Shown in pieces: positions 30,059 to 40,589 of a stretch of DNA of 64,000 nucleotides. The DNA is from Candidatus Fukatsuia symbiotica. GTDB lineage: Bacteria > Pseudomonadota > Gammaproteobacteria > Enterobacterales > Enterobacteriaceae. Numbering within the stretch: position 1 is the stretch's first letter; each line of letters begins with the position of its first letter. The notes beneath the pieces are model-generated. The model was not told the origin of the DNA and did not search any database. It saw only the letters and a list, made by a program, of their open reading frames with translations. The DNA lies in NCBI RefSeq assembly GCF_003122425.1, contig NZ_CP021659.1:124001-188000 (forward strand). The letters are read 5' to 3'. The translations under genes were made by a program, and so were the position numbers.

Positions 30059-31051
30059 TTAATCTATTTTAACCTTAAGGCAAGCGACCGCATGACGAAA
30101 ATTCCCCGCTAGTGTTGGTCGTGTTTTAACACATTCTGCTGTCGCAATTGGGCAACGTGTATGGAACACACAGCCAGAAGGTGGGTCGATCGGCGAGGGA
30201 AGTTCACCTGCCAATAACTGGGTTTTTTTTGCGCGTTCTTTATCTGGATCAGGGATCAGCATCGCTGACATCAGTGCTTTGGTATAAGGATGTTGTGGAT
30301 TATGGTATATCTGATCACAACTCCCTAGTTCTACTGTATGCCCTAGATACATCACTAATACGCGATCGGAAATATGCTTAACCACAGACAAGTCATGAGA
30401 GATAAAGATCAATGATAATCCCATATCCTGTTGTAATTTTTGTAATAAGTTAACCACCTGTGCTTGAATAGATACATCCAGTGCTGATACAGGCTCATCA
30501 CATATCACTAGTTTAGGTTGCAGGATCAGTGCGCGAGCAATACCAATACGCTGGCATTGACCACCGGAGAATTCATGAGGATAACGATTGATAAGATTAG
30601 ACAATAAACCAACCTTTAACATCATCGCCTTAACGTTATCTTGCATTTTTTGACGTGACATTTGCGGATGATAAGTACGTAGCGGCTCGGCGATTATCTC
30701 GCCGATAGTCATCCGTGGATTTAAAGAAGCAACCGGATCCTGAAATATCATTTGAATATCACGACGAACGGTACGCCATTCAGTGGCCGTCATACTAGGC
30801 AGATTTTTACCTAACCAGGTCACACTGCCTCCGCTGGTTTTAACCAGGCCAATAATTGCCCGAGCAAGGGTAGACTTGCCACAGCCAGATTCACCAACTA
30901 TTCCTAAGGTTTCCCCTTGATAGAGATTCAAGGTCATGCCATCAACTGCTTTTAATGTTTTAGCCGGTTGCCAGAACCACTGTGTATTGTCTTTAATATT
31001 AAAATAAACTTGCAGATCAGTTATTTCGAGTAATAATTTTTTATCTGCCAC
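30059..31051 (-). CDS. oppF: Oligopeptide ABC transporter ATPase OppF
   Basis: A 330-residue ATPase of the oligopeptide importer. Walker [11 protein letters not shown]-loop [13 protein letters not shown], signature SGGQCQR, Walker B LVICDEP and the C-terminal oligopeptide-transporter cysteine cluster (GCVFHTRCP) are all present. The start is the GTG at 31051 (MADKKLLLE), which overlaps the oppD stop by 11 bp and has AAGGTAAG upstream; a longer frame reading to 31207 merely runs over oppD. It is the last gene of oppBCDF. Confidence 0.92.
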   Translation of the reverse strand: MADKKLLLEITDLQVYFNIKDNTQWFWQPAKTLKAVDGMTLNLYQGETLGIVGESGCGKSTLARAIIGLVKTSGGSVTWLGKNLPSMTATEWRTVRRDIQMIFQDPVASLNPRMTIGEIIAEPLRTYHPQMSRQKMQDNVKAMMLKVGLLSNLINRYPHEFSGGQCQRIGIARALILQPKLVICDEPVSALDVSIQAQVVNLLQKLQQDMGLSLIFISHDLSVVKHISDRVLVMYLGHTVELGSCDQIYHNPQHPYTKALMSAMLIPDPDKERAKKTQLLAGELPSPIDPPSGCVFHTRCPIATAECVKTRPTLAGNFRHAVACLKVKID

Positions 31052-32054
31052 AATACTTACCTTCAACGGGTTTAAAACAGGCTCGTAAACGGCCTGAACC
31101 AAAATGTTCCAATGAGGGGATCGTCGTCGAGCAGCGTTCCATAGCATATTGGCAACGTGGCTGGAATGGACAGCCCTTGGGTAAATGCAACAGATTCGGC
31201 GGATCACCAGGGATGGTGATCAAAGAGTCGCTTTTTGTATTTAAGCGCGGAACGGCATTGAGTAAACCAATAGAATACGGGTGGCCTGGACGGTAAAAAA
31301 TGTCTCGTGTCTGTCCATATTCCATGATTCTCCCCGCATACATCACCAATACTTTATCGCAAGTCGCGGCAACTACGCCGAGATCATGGGTGATCATAAT
31401 CATTGCTGTATTAAATTCATGTTTTAGATCATTGAGTAAGGCTATTATTTGTGCTTGTACTGTTACATCCAATGCTGTGGTTGGTTCATCTGCAATCAAT
31501 AACTTAGGGTTGCACAACAACGCCATGGCGATCATCACCCGTTGACACATCCCTCCCGAAAATTCATGGGGATACATACGCATACGCTTACGCGCTTCTG
31601 ATACTTTAACGGCATCGAGCATACGGATTGATTCTTCAATTGCTTCACTGTGACTTATCTTTTTGTGTAGACGCAAAACCTCTGTTAATTGTTTACCGAC
31701 GCGCATATAGGGATTCAATGAATTCATTGGATCTTGAAAAATCATGGCGATATCTTTCGCCCGCATTCGGTTGAGCTTTTTCTCCGGCAAATTCAAGAGC
31801 TCACGGCCATTAAACTGAGCCGATCCGGCAACCTGAGCGTTAGAAGCCAGCAACCCCATTAAAGCAAAGGCAGTTTGTGATTTACCCGCACCCGACTCAC
31901 CAACAATCCCGAGTGTTTCTCCTGAAGATAAATCAAAATTAAGATTATCCACTGCCGTTACATTACCGTCAGTTGTCGAAAAGGTGACCCTAAGATCCGT
32001 CACTTTAAGTAATACCGATGAGGTGCTGGATGAATGATCAGCTGTAGTTATCAT
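31041..32054 (-). CDS. oppD: Oligopeptide ABC transporter ATPase OppD
   Basis: A 337-residue ATPase, the same length as E. coli OppD. Walker [10 protein letters not shown], signature SGGMCQR, Walker [14 protein letters not shown]-loop MITHD, and a C-terminal cysteine motif GCPFQPRC. It works with OppF at the inner membrane. The start overlaps the natural oppC stop (ATGA at 32054-32051), which helps place the true end of the frameshifted oppC. Confidence 0.95.
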   Translation of the reverse strand: MITTADHSSSTSSVLLKVTDLRVTFSTTDGNVTAVDNLNFDLSSGETLGIVGESGAGKSQTAFALMGLLASNAQVAGSAQFNGRELLNLPEKKLNRMRAKDIAMIFQDPMNSLNPYMRVGKQLTEVLRLHKKISHSEAIEESIRMLDAVKVSEARKRMRMYPHEFSGGMCQRVMIAMALLCNPKLLIADEPTTALDVTVQAQIIALLNDLKHEFNTAMIMITHDLGVVAATCDKVLVMYAGRIMEYGQTRDIFYRPGHPYSIGLLNAVPRLNTKSDSLITIPGDPPNLLHLPKGCPFQPRCQYAMERCSTTIPSLEHFGSGRLRACFKPVEGKYCGR

Positions 32055-32970
32055 CGTGCCACTCCAGTGTGATCTCTGGGATCGAGGGTGTCACGTAAAC
32101 CATCGCCGATAAAGTTAAAACAAAACAGCGTCACTATCAAAAAAGCGGCTGGGAACAGCAGTAACCACGGTGCTACTTCAATTGCACTCACGCCATCACT
32201 TAACAATGCCCCCAACTCGTCAAAGGTTCCTGAGTGCCCAAACCGAGAAAACTTAGAAAAGATTCAAACAGGATCATTCCTGGCACCAGTAATGAAGCGT
32301 AGACCACCACCAAACCCAGTAGATTTGGCACAATGTGACGTAATATGATACGGCGTGTGGAAACACCGCCGATCACTGCCGCTTCGATGAATGATTTACG
32401 TTTCAGACTTAATGTTTGACCTCGTACAATACGCGCCATATCGAGCCAGGAAACCATGCCGATAGCGACAAAAGTAAGCAAAATATTCTGACCAAAAAAA
32501 GTCACTAACAAGATCACGAAAAATACAAACGGAAAGGAATTAAGAATTTCCAGTAGGCGCATCATCAATGAATCTATTTTCCCACCTAGATAACCAGAAA
32601 GTGAGCCATATAAGGTGCCGACGATCACGGCGATCACCGCAGAGGCCAGCCCAACCAATAACGAGATACGACCACCTATAGCCATGCGTACTAGCAAATC
32701 CCGTCCAGACAAATCAGTACCGAAATAATGACCGTTATCAAAATTCGGTGCTGTGGCGATGCTATCCCAATCAATATCGTCATAGGTAAACTGAGCAAAC
32801 AGTGGCACCAGGATAACAAAAAAAGTAACTAACATGAGAACAGACAAACTGACCATTGTGGCACGATTATGTAGAAAACGACGGCGAGCATCCTGCCACA
32901 GACTGCGTCCGACCACATTAGGGCTGTCATTAAAAATATCCAGCGTGGTAATATTTTTTTTACTTAACAT
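32051..32970 (-). pseudogene. oppC: Oligopeptide permease OppC, frameshifted near the C-terminus
   Basis: Inner-membrane permease subunit. The first 256 residues match OppC, including the EAA loop (SFIEAAVIGGVSTRRIILRH), up to QEPLTSWG. A G-run on the coding strand then has five instead of the six bases needed (32209-32213), creating a stop after GHC at 32200. With one base restored, the frame continues ALLSDGV and ends [15 protein letters not shown], with its stop overlapping oppD. The restored length would be 306 residues. The lost part includes the last membrane segment. Confidence 0.86.
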
Positions 32971-33011
32971 CGGTGCCCTATATTTTAATAAATTGTTTGC
33001 GAAACCGTAGA

Positions 33012-33932
33012 TTAATAACGGATTTTTGGATCGATAGCAGCATATAACACATCAACAATCGCATTAAATAAAATAGTTAAGCTTCCTAGTAAAATCGTCA
33101 AGCTAAGAACTAATGAATAATCACGGTTTAATGCACCGTTGACAAACAACTGCCCAATACCCGGCAAACCAAAAATGGTCTCAATTACCATCGAACCGGT
33201 AATAATACCAACAAAAGCCGGTGCCATATACGAAAGTACTGGCAACAAAGCTGGTTTCAACGCATGGCGTAACACAATAATACGTAATGGTATGTCTTTA
33301 GCCCGCGCAGTACGAATAAAATTTGCATGTAACACTTCAATCATCGAACCACGGGTAATACGTGCAATACTCGCAATATAAGAAAGAGATAACGCAACCA
33401 TAGACAAAATAATAAATTGTGGTGAGCCACCATTCCAACCACCCGCAGGTAGCCATTGCAATATAATAGCAAACACCAAGACCAATAATGGAGCAACCAC
33501 AAAACTTGGGATAACTACACCCGTCATGGCTAATCCCATGACGGTATAATCCCATACTGTATTTTGCTTAAGAGCAGCAACCACACCTGCACTAATGCCA
33601 CAAATTACCGCGAATAAAAATGCCACGCCTCCGAGTTTTGCCGATACTGGAAAAGAAGAAACGACTAAAGTATTGACCGTATAATCTTTGTATTTAAACG
33701 AAGGGCCTAAATCACCTTGTGCTAATTGAAGTAAATAACTGAAATATTGCTTATAAATGGGATCATTGAAATGATATTTTGCTTCGATGTTGGCCATCAC
33801 TTCTGGAGGAAGATGACGTTCATCGGTAAAAGGACTACCAGGAGCAAATCGCATCAGAAAAAATGAAAAGGTAATCAAAATAAAAAGTGTCGGAATTGTT
33901 TCCAAAATGCGGCGAAGAATAAACCGTAACAT
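33012..33932 (-). CDS. oppB: Oligopeptide permease OppB
   Basis: A 306-residue inner-membrane permease, equal in length to E. coli OppB, with six hydrophobic segments. It starts MLRFILRRILETIPTLFILI, has the EAA loop (TARAKDIPLRIIVLRHALKP) and ends YAAIDPKIRY. It is the first remaining gene of the opp operon. In relatives oppA, the peptide-binding protein, precedes it; no oppA coding sequence is visible in the 730 bp upstream. Without oppA the importer would need a binding protein encoded elsewhere (MppA/OppA paralogue). Confidence 0.94.
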   Translation of the reverse strand: MLRFILRRILETIPTLFILITFSFFLMRFAPGSPFTDERHLPPEVMANIEAKYHFNDPIYKQYFSYLLQLAQGDLGPSFKYKDYTVNTLVVSSFPVSAKLGGVAFLFAVICGISAGVVAALKQNTVWDYTVMGLAMTGVVIPSFVVAPLLVLVFAIILQWLPAGGWNGGSPQFIILSMVALSLSYIASIARITRGSMIEVLHANFIRTARAKDIPLRIIVLRHALKPALLPVLSYMAPAFVGIITGSMVIETIFGLPGIGQLFVNGALNRDYSLVLSLTILLGSLTILFNAIVDVLYAAIDPKIRY

Positions 33933-34666
33933 AGCAAGTACCTGTGTTTGCCGTTTTGACTAGCACTTTATATTACCAGTTGCAGTGAAGCACTCGCCAC
34001 TTTATTAACATGTCTTATCTATTCACTGTTTAGTAAGTATCTTAAAGGTGCTTTGGAGCTCTACTTTTTGGTTGTAAAATTTGTCGGTAGTCTAACAAAG
34101 AATTTTCATTGATAAAAATTATATTAATGAAAATGATTATCAATGAAACACATACTCAGTAACCTATTAGTGAAACAATATTGAGACGCTATTTACAATA
34201 GACTGATAAATATAGGGAGATAAAGCATTTCGTTAGCAAACAATAAAAAAAGTGAAGTAACTGCTACTTTTATTGTCGGCTGAAGCATAATGCTCAGGGA
34301 AAAGAATTTTCCCTGAGCAATAAGCAAACAGGGCGATTATTTTTCTTTGAACATTATTTTTATCTTTTGTCATACTGTTACAATTTCCTCACTTCTAATA
34401 TCTACCACGAACAGGTAACTTAATGACAAATCATGTTTTTATATAGTATCAGTTTGTAACAATTTTATGGTTTTTCCTGGTGTTTTCGCTTGATAATGAA
34501 AAAATAATAGTAAATACTCCGGGTTTATTAGTAACGAGCAAAAATATTGCACTTTAAAAGTATCATTTTTATCGTGCTAATCAAATTGCCTATTGCAGAA
34601 AATAACGTAGCATTCTATTATTATCTGCATGCCCCCACTATGATTATTAATTTGAGACTAGGACTA
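33933..34666. other. 734-bp AT-rich gap where oppA would be
   Basis: No supported gene is present between oppB and hns. Visible structures are a Fur-box-like sequence at 34126-34145, an imperfect stem around 34242-34277 (CAATAAAA...TTTTATTG) and a strong 12-bp hairpin at 34291-34319 (TGCTCAGGGAAAA / TTTTCCCTGAGCA). The hairpin lacks a downstream T-run on either strand. It might be the remnant of the old oppA regulatory or terminator region, or an uncharacterised RNA. A pseudogene of oppA could not be recognised by eye. Confidence 0.5.
34126..34145. promoter_or_regulatory. Candidate Fur box
   Basis: AATGAAAATGATTATCAATG shares the GATTATC/ATGA pattern of the Fur 7-1-7 consensus. It lies in the oppA gap, about 540 bp upstream of hns, and no obviously iron-related gene adjoins it, so it may be fortuitous in this AT-rich stretch. 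Confidence 0.3.
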
Positions 34667-35077
34667 ATGAGCGAATTATTAAAAACACTTAACAACGTAC
34701 GTACCCTGCGTGCTCAAGCGCGTGAATGCAGTCTTGAAACATTGGAAGAAATCTTCGAGAAATTAAGTGCTATAGTTGAAGACCGCTGTAAAGAAGCAGA
34801 GGAAGAGAGGGAAAAATCTGAAGAACGTGCACATAAAAAGCTTGAATATCTCAAAATGTTAGCTGCCGATGGCATTGAACCTGCTGAATTGCTGCAAGGC
34901 ACTGCGTCGTCCAAAGATACAAATAAAAAACAGCGTGTACCACGTCCACCTAAATATAAATATACTGATGAAAAAACTGGCGAAAGTAAAACCTGGACAG
35001 GTCAGGGACGTACTCCTGCAGGGATTAAAGAGGGGCTAGAACAAGGCAAGTCGCTGGAAGACTATCAGATCAAATAA
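34667..35077 (+). CDS. hns: Histone-like nucleoid-structuring protein H-NS
   Basis: A 136-residue DNA-binding silencer of AT-rich and acquired genes. The N-terminal oligomerisation helices (SELLKTLNNVRTLRAQARE, LEEIFEKLSAIVEDR) are followed by a flexible linker and the C-terminal AT-hook-like domain with the TGQGRTPAGIK motif, the minor-groove contact being QGR. The start at 34667 gives the standard N-terminus and has AGGA upstream; an open 40-codon extension to 34547 has no family support. A strong terminator follows. It may silence the AT-rich lic regions, which is inference. Confidence 0.95.
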   Translation: MSELLKTLNNVRTLRAQARECSLETLEEIFEKLSAIVEDRCKEAEEEREKSEERAHKKLEYLKMLAADGIEPAELLQGTASSKDTNKKQRVPRPPKYKYTDEKTGESKTWTGQGRTPAGIKEGLEQGKSLEDYQIK

Positions 35078-35109
35078 TATTATGTTGTCTGTTTTTACGC
35101 GATAAAAAA

Positions 35110-35139
35110 TACCCTCCTCAATCGGGAGGGTTTTTTTTA
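35110..35139 (+). terminator. Rho-independent terminator of hns
   Basis: Stem ACCCTCC / GGGAGGGT with a short loop, followed by eight T's (35131-35138). It starts 33 bp after the hns stop. Confidence 0.9.
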
Positions 35140-35188
35140 TCGCGTTCCGAGTATTTTGTCGTTTAATCAATTTCATCTAAATTGGATT

Positions 35189-36535
35189 TTATTTCATTAG
35201 CGGCTTAACTGATGCGCCTCTACCGATGGCATAATAAATAAACTCTTGGCTATGTAGTCGTTCTGGATCGTATAAATTACGGCCGTCAAAAATAACGGGT
35301 TGCCGTAATTTATTTTTTATCATGCCAAAATCGGGTGCTCGGAAATTCTGCCATTCAGTACAAATAATCAGTGCCTCAGCTCCCTGTAAGGCAGCTTCCT
35401 TAGTCTTCATCAATTGGAGATCTTTACGCTTCCCATAAATACGTGCGGCTTCATTCATTGCCTCAGGATCATAAGCGTGAATAATAGCACCGGCTTTCCA
35501 TAGGGTTTCCATCACGATACGGCTAGGTGCTTCACGCATGTCATCCGTATTAGGTTTGAAAGCGAGTCCCCAAAGTGCAAATATTTTGTTTGTCAATGGG
35601 TGACCAAAATGCTGAAAAATAAATTGCGTCAATTTATATTTCTGCTGGTTATTAACGGCTTGAACAGCCTGTAACAATTTAGGTTGATAAGCATTATTTT
35701 CAGCTGTTCGAATCAATGCCTGGACATCTTTGGGAAAACAGGAACCACCATAACCACAACCAGAATAGATAAAGTGATGACCGATGCGTGAGTCTGAACC
35801 AATCCCTTGACGCACTTTTTCAATATCAGCACCGAATAACTCAGCCAGGTTAGCCATTTCATTCATAAAACTAATTTTAGTGGCCAGCATACAGTTAGCC
35901 GCATATTTAGTCAGCTCAGCACTACGTATATCCATCAATATCATGCGATCATGATTGCGATTAAAGGGCTCATACAATTCACGGATTAACTCAAGCACTT
36001 CCTTATTATCACTGCCAATAACAATGCGTTCTGGGCGCCGACAGTCAGCAACTGCTGCCCCTTCTTTTAAAAATTCGGGGTTGGATACTACGTCGAAAGA
36101 AATCTCTTGACCACGTTGCTGTAAAATCGTCTCTATTACAGTACGGACTTTATCTGCCGTACCTACCGGAACTGTTGATTTATCAATGACAACTTTGCGA
36201 TCATTCATGTAGTTAGCGATGGTTTCAGCCACTTGCATAACATATTGCAGATCGGCAGTGCCATTTTCATTAGGAGGTGTACCGACAGCAATGAACTGGA
36301 TAATACCATGTGCAACACCGGCTGCTTCATCGGTAGAAAAACACAATCTACCCGCAGCAACGTTATTTTGTACTAAAGGAGCCAACGCTGGTTCATAAAT
36401 ATCAATCTGACCTCCTTGCAGCTTTGCTATTTTTTCAGCATCGACATCGATACAGAATACATCATGTCCTACTTCTGCTAATACTGCTGCCTGAACCAAT
36501 CCCACATAACCAACGCCAAAAACTGTTACTTTCAT
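35189..36535 (-). CDS. ugd: UDP-glucose 6-dehydrogenase
   Basis: A 448-residue NAD-dependent enzyme that oxidises UDP-glucose to UDP-glucuronate for capsule, O-antigen or L-Ara4N lipid A modification. N-terminal Rossmann motif GVGYVGL (residues 7-13), SNPEFLKEG (151-159), central-domain K220 region, and catalytic C266 in [10 protein letters not shown] are intact, as is the C-terminal domain ([16 protein letters not shown]). It is longer than the 388-residue E. coli Ugd and of the longer Yersinia-like type. It lies between convergent hns and upstream rssB. No galU is seen next to it. Confidence 0.93.
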   Translation of the reverse strand: MKVTVFGVGYVGLVQAAVLAEVGHDVFCIDVDAEKIAKLQGGQIDIYEPALAPLVQNNVAAGRLCFSTDEAAGVAHGIIQFIAVGTPPNENGTADLQYVMQVAETIANYMNDRKVVIDKSTVPVGTADKVRTVIETILQQRGQEISFDVVSNPEFLKEGAAVADCRRPERIVIGSDNKEVLELIRELYEPFNRNHDRMILMDIRSAELTKYAANCMLATKISFMNEMANLAELFGADIEKVRQGIGSDSRIGHHFIYSGCGYGGSCFPKDVQALIRTAENNAYQPKLLQAVQAVNNQQKYKLTQFIFQHFGHPLTNKIFALWGLAFKPNTDDMREAPSRIVMETLWKAGAIIHAYDPEAMNEAARIYGKRKDLQLMKTKEAALQGAEALIICTEWQNFRAPDFGMIKNKLRQPVIFDGRNLYDPERLHSQEFIYYAIGRGASVKPLMK

Positions 36536-36736
36536 GGTTTCTATCCTAAATAGTAAAATCCACGGCTATCATAGCGCCATAAAGCGGCGAGACTATATCA
36601 GTTAGCCTTTAAAGTACATAGAGTTGCTATCGACTGGGTCGTGCCCGCTCGTCAGTGGCGGATATTATTTTTGCCGTTATAACGTTGTGGAAAGAGAATT
36701 GCAAAGAAGCGCTACACTTTTCAGGAAGGGTTATTT

Positions 36737-37750
36737 TCAGAGTGTGGAAAGCGTCAACCGCAAACCACTGCCACCACCCCGTACCTGACACTCCCAAGAT
36801 GCACAATCTTGGCTAATCTGCTTCAGGTAGGCTGTATTTAAGGTACCTAGTGGCATTCCATTGTCCAGCTGAATTTTGTTTTTTCCGATATTGATACTGG
36901 CCTGTAAACCGGCAGAAATCAGGCTAAGATTTTTGTATTCAGAATGATAATATCCGAGTAACAAGGGGAACTGGCCATCAAGATGTGTGCGGCGTAACAA
37001 TTGATTCAGCTGTTGCAGCAATGCCGTCATTTGTGGCAAACGTCGTTTTTGTTGTGCTAAATGCTCCTGTAAAACACCGTTAAATAATACACGTAACAAC
37101 AGGGCGGCTAATACACCGTTATTACCGGCTTTGGTAATATCCAGGCAATAAAATGCTAATTCGTTATTAGATAATGCAGCGATATCAAGTACCAAACCCG
37201 GCTGCTCCACGGCAGTCAATTGTCGATAACGGATTTTGCATTGAGCCATTGTTTGTTGCAGTGGTGGCTGGAGTTGAAGCAATAATTGAGCCGCTTTTTG
37301 AGGATCTTTACGTAATTCGTCCCAGTCCTGATCAAGTTCCCTTCTTTCAAGGGCTGGGGAAGTAAACAAGTCAGAATAAAGGCAGGCTAATACTGCTTCA
37401 CGTAAACGTGCAAGATCTACTATAGGTTTTAGCAGTACATCCTTGACTCCCAGGCGTAATACCTGAGCGATATCTGTCATTTTATCCGTTGCAGAAATAA
37501 TCAACACCGGAATTTTTATCCCCTGTGCTAACAGACATTCGACAAATTCAATCCCACCCATCTCTGACATAGTCAGATCACAAAGGATCAGATCTAGGGC
37601 ATGCTCGTCGAGTACTCTCAATGCTTCCCGCCCATTAACCGCCTGATATATAGAAGCACCAAGTGAGCTTAAATAACCAGCCAATACTGAGCGAAAAACA
37701 ATTTCGTCCTCCACGATTAAAATTTTTTTATTTATTAATGGCTTTTCCAC
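36737..37750 (-). CDS. rssB: Response regulator RssB, adaptor for RpoS degradation
   Basis: A 337-residue protein with an N-terminal receiver domain (D58 in LILCDLTMSE, K in LLKPI) and a C-terminal inactive PP2C-like domain. RssB delivers sigma-S (RpoS) to the ClpXP protease. Domain order and length match the E. coli protein. It lies upstream of ugd on the same strand, with about 200 bp between, and has no partner histidine kinase, as usual for RssB. Confidence 0.9.
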   Translation of the reverse strand: MEKPLINKKILIVEDEIVFRSVLAGYLSSLGASIYQAVNGREALRVLDEHALDLILCDLTMSEMGGIEFVECLLAQGIKIPVLIISATDKMTDIAQVLRLGVKDVLLKPIVDLARLREAVLACLYSDLFTSPALERRELDQDWDELRKDPQKAAQLLLQLQPPLQQTMAQCKIRYRQLTAVEQPGLVLDIAALSNNELAFYCLDITKAGNNGVLAALLLRVLFNGVLQEHLAQQKRRLPQMTALLQQLNQLLRRTHLDGQFPLLLGYYHSEYKNLSLISAGLQASINIGKNKIQLDNGMPLGTLNTAYLKQISQDCASWECQVRGGGSGLRLTLSTL

Positions 37751-38176
37751 GGATAGCCTCTCTTACCCTGCTTACTGTAAATAGTGGCTCAAAATGAGCA
37801 CTTGTGCTTGCCACAATGTGGCATGACCCCAGTTTTTTTCTCACATTGCGATCTTCTTTGCATTTTTTATAAGAAGTAATTATCACTCTTATTTTATCAA
37901 TTCAGCATGTTATACCGATGGTTTGATTAGATTTTGGTGATTAAATAATAATCCTTGGTAAATACCTTGGATGAATTAGTAACCATGTTAAAACATTTTT
38001 AGTAAACAGCTATTCTATTAATTGACAATCTTTAATTTTAGGTAAATAAATCCGATACAACCGTAATATCAATTAATTTATAACTGGTTAAAAAATGGAA
38101 TACACTCTCGTACTATGATTTCAAAACAAGGTCCCCTGGCGCACAAAAGTCGTGCAATTGGTTGTTTTATTAAAAA
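37751..38176. other. 426-bp AT-rich intergenic stretch
   Basis: Between rssB and the LysR-type gene I see no supported gene, tRNA or family A/B repeat. It will contain the rssB promoter on its left side (reading left). Confidence 0.6.
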
Positions 38177-39052
38177 CTATAGATTGACATTTTTAACATA
38201 ATCAATAAGCTTATTTAGCGCACTTGAGGGTGATTTTGACTGGTAAAAATAAAGATTATTTTCACTGAAAATTTCCTTGGTAAAGGGTACAAAGGTCAGC
38301 GTAGCATCCCGATCAAAGTCATCAATAGTAGAATTAGTGATAAATATGTAGTTCCCTTCGTGCATAAATTCTGAACAACATGCTGTGTTATCGACTTGGG
38401 TTATCTTATTCTTGGAAACATGATTGGGTACCTGTTCTTTAAGCGATTTGATAAATTTACTTTTATATAAAATAGGATTACATAGCCATATATTATCGTG
38501 CAGCAAACTCATAACGTCCTTACTTTTATTAATGATATCTTTCTTTGCATAGACACCAATAGCAAAACCCTGTACTTCTCTTATTAATGAAAATTTATCA
38601 CATATTATTTTTTCTGACTTTATAATAAATATGTTACCATCATAATCAGGGAGGTCAGTGGCATTTTCAACGTTCATTCCAAGGATATTAGGCTCTATAT
38701 TATTCCTTTTTGCCTCTTTGAATATTGCGCTTAAAATTTTTGATTTTCCCCAGTCATAATATATATTTACCGTGTTGGTAAAATTATCAGTCGCATATTT
38801 TTTTGTAATCTCTTTTGCTTCCTGGTACAACCCTTTTAAATCATTGTAGAGAATAGTACCTTCGTTAGTTAGTCTCATACCAAATTTTTCTCTTATAAAT
38901 AATTTTTTCCCCATAGAGCACTCGAAATCTTTAACACCTTTTGCTACGGGTGGTGTTGTTCGGTTCATCTCCCTAGCTGCCTGACTTATTGATCCATATT
39001 TAGCCACTTTCATAAATGCTTCAAGTTTTATTGAAAAAATTGAGAAAAACAT
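38177..39052 (-). CDS. LysR-family transcriptional regulator
   Basis: A 291-residue regulator. The N-terminal winged helix-turn-helix reads LEAFMKVAKYGSISQAAREM then TTPPVAKGVKDFECSMGKKL, a recognisable but atypical LysR HTH_1, followed by the usual RLTNEGTILY. The ligand-binding half is poorly conserved with common LysR groups and is very AT-rich in codon use. It is flanked by two gene-poor AT-rich stretches, which suggests acquired DNA. No divergent target gene adjoins it, so its regulon is unknown. Confidence 0.8.
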   Translation of the reverse strand: MFFSIFSIKLEAFMKVAKYGSISQAAREMNRTTPPVAKGVKDFECSMGKKLFIREKFGMRLTNEGTILYNDLKGLYQEAKEITKKYATDNFTNTVNIYYDWGKSKILSAIFKEAKRNNIEPNILGMNVENATDLPDYDGNIFIIKSEKIICDKFSLIREVQGFAIGVYAKKDIINKSKDVMSLLHDNIWLCNPILYKSKFIKSLKEQVPNHVSKNKITQVDNTACCSEFMHEGNYIFITNSTIDDFDRDATLTFVPFTKEIFSENNLYFYQSKSPSSALNKLIDYVKNVNL

Positions 39053-39778
39053 AATTCACCAATCCTCTTTTTGTTGTGAAAAATATTTTATGTTTATAGC
39101 TTTAACAAAACAGATCATCCACTCCGATTTGTATAATCAAGTAATAAAATCATCCTTTAGATTAAAAAATGAAATTTTCGAATTGTGGAATCTCTATTGA
39201 AATAAATTTCAATACTGTAAAAAACCACACTATTGTAAAAATAATAAATTTAAATCCTAGCGTGTTAATCAAAATCTATTAAATTCTCATATAAAGCCAC
39301 AATGAAACTAATTTTTAACAAATTTATTAATATAATACTATGATTTTTAACAGTTATTTTTTGGCTGGGATGTGACAATAATCGTTAATTGAAATTACTG
39401 TATGATGTGCTAATAAATTTTATTTGGTACTTATTTAGGGCATAAATTTTTTGTTTTGCAAAAAATGGTAAAAATTTCAACAAAAAAATTGATGAAATTC
39501 GTTATAGAATATCAAAGAGTTAATATAGAAAATTTTATATTACAATCTGTTACCTGGATATATCGCAATTTAGTCTGGTTTTTTTTCTTTAAAAATAAAT
39601 TTCTCTTTTTTTCTCCTGATAAAATCTGTGCAAAATTCATGTAAGCTTTCGAAGCATTACAGGCAATTTAATACCATTAAGATTTAAGTTACCTCTCTAG
39701 GGAATCTTGCGCGGATAACATTTTGATCAAATATCTGTTAGCATTCGGGCACATTTATACTAAAAAACGGCCGCAAGA
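39053..39778. other. 726-bp AT-rich gap upstream of xthA
   Basis: No convincing gene. A 62-codon open frame at 39456-39644 is Lys/Phe/Ile-rich low-complexity and has no recognisable feature. Nothing resembling a repeat family copy is present. Promoters for the LysR-type gene (left) and xthA (right) must lie here. Confidence 0.6.
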
Positions 39779-40585
39779 ATGAAATTCGTTTCTTTCAATA
39801 TTAATGGGTTACGAGCCCGCCCCCATCAACTCGCAGCAATTGTTACACAGCACCAACCTGATGTGATTGGCCTACAGGAAACTAAAGTTCATGACGATAT
39901 GTTTCCCTTGGAGGAGGTTAGCCAACATGGATATCACGTGTTTTATCATGGACAAAAAGGACATTACGGCGTTGCACTGTTAACCAGACAGCCGCCGCTA
40001 GCTGTACGACGTGGCTTCCCTACCGACGCCGATGATGCGCAACGCCGTATTATTATGGTTGATTTGCAGACACCAAGAGGCATCTTAACGGTAATTAATG
40101 GTTATTTTCCACAGGGAGAAAACCGTGATCACCCTACCAAATTTCCAGCCAAAGAAAAATTTTACGGTGATTTACAGAATTATTTGGAACAATATCTTTC
40201 TGATGACTCTCAGGTTTTAATTATGGGCGATCTAAATATCAGCCCGACAGAACAGGATATTGGTATTGGTGAAGAAAATCGTAAGCGCTGGTTACGTAGC
40301 GGAAAATGTGCTTTTTTACCGGAGGAACGTGACTGGTTAGCTCGCTTGCAAAATTGGGGGTTGATTGACACCTTTCGTACAAAATATCCTGAATGTAACG
40401 ATAGATTTTCCTGGTTTGATTATCGTTCACGTGGCTTCGATGAAAACCGTGGACTGCGTATTGATCTATTATTGGCGAGTCATCCCTTAGCAGAACATTG
40501 CATCGCAACGGGTATTGATTATCAGATCAGGGGCATGGAAAAGCCCTCTGATCATGCTCCCGTATGGTCGGAATTCGCTTTTTGA
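39779..40585 (+). CDS. xthA: Exodeoxyribonuclease III
   Basis: A 268-residue AP endonuclease/3'-5' exonuclease of base-excision repair, equal in length to the E. coli enzyme. Catalytic residues are in place: E34 (GLQETKV), D151 and N153 (MGDLNISP), and H259 (SDHAPVW). The start [15 protein letters not shown] is standard. It is convergent with ynjH, only 4 bp apart. It looks functional. Confidence 0.97.
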   Translation: MKFVSFNINGLRARPHQLAAIVTQHQPDVIGLQETKVHDDMFPLEEVSQHGYHVFYHGQKGHYGVALLTRQPPLAVRRGFPTDADDAQRRIIMVDLQTPRGILTVINGYFPQGENRDHPTKFPAKEKFYGDLQNYLEQYLSDDSQVLIMGDLNISPTEQDIGIGEENRKRWLRSGKCAFLPEERDWLARLQNWGLIDTFRTKYPECNDRFSWFDYRSRGFDENRGLRIDLLLASHPLAEHCIATGIDYQIRGMEKPSDHAPVWSEFAF

Positions 40586-40589
40586 ACAA

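Noticed and set aside
34291-34319. Rho-independent terminator in the oppA gap
   Set aside because: The stem is strong but neither strand has a T-run after it, so I list it only as a hairpin.
34547-34666. 40-residue extension of H-NS
   Set aside because: No family support; AGGA is correctly placed before the ATG at 34667.
39456-39644. 62-codon open frame upstream of xthA
   Set aside because: Low-complexity Lys/Phe/Ile composition expected by chance in AT-rich DNA and no ribosome binding site.
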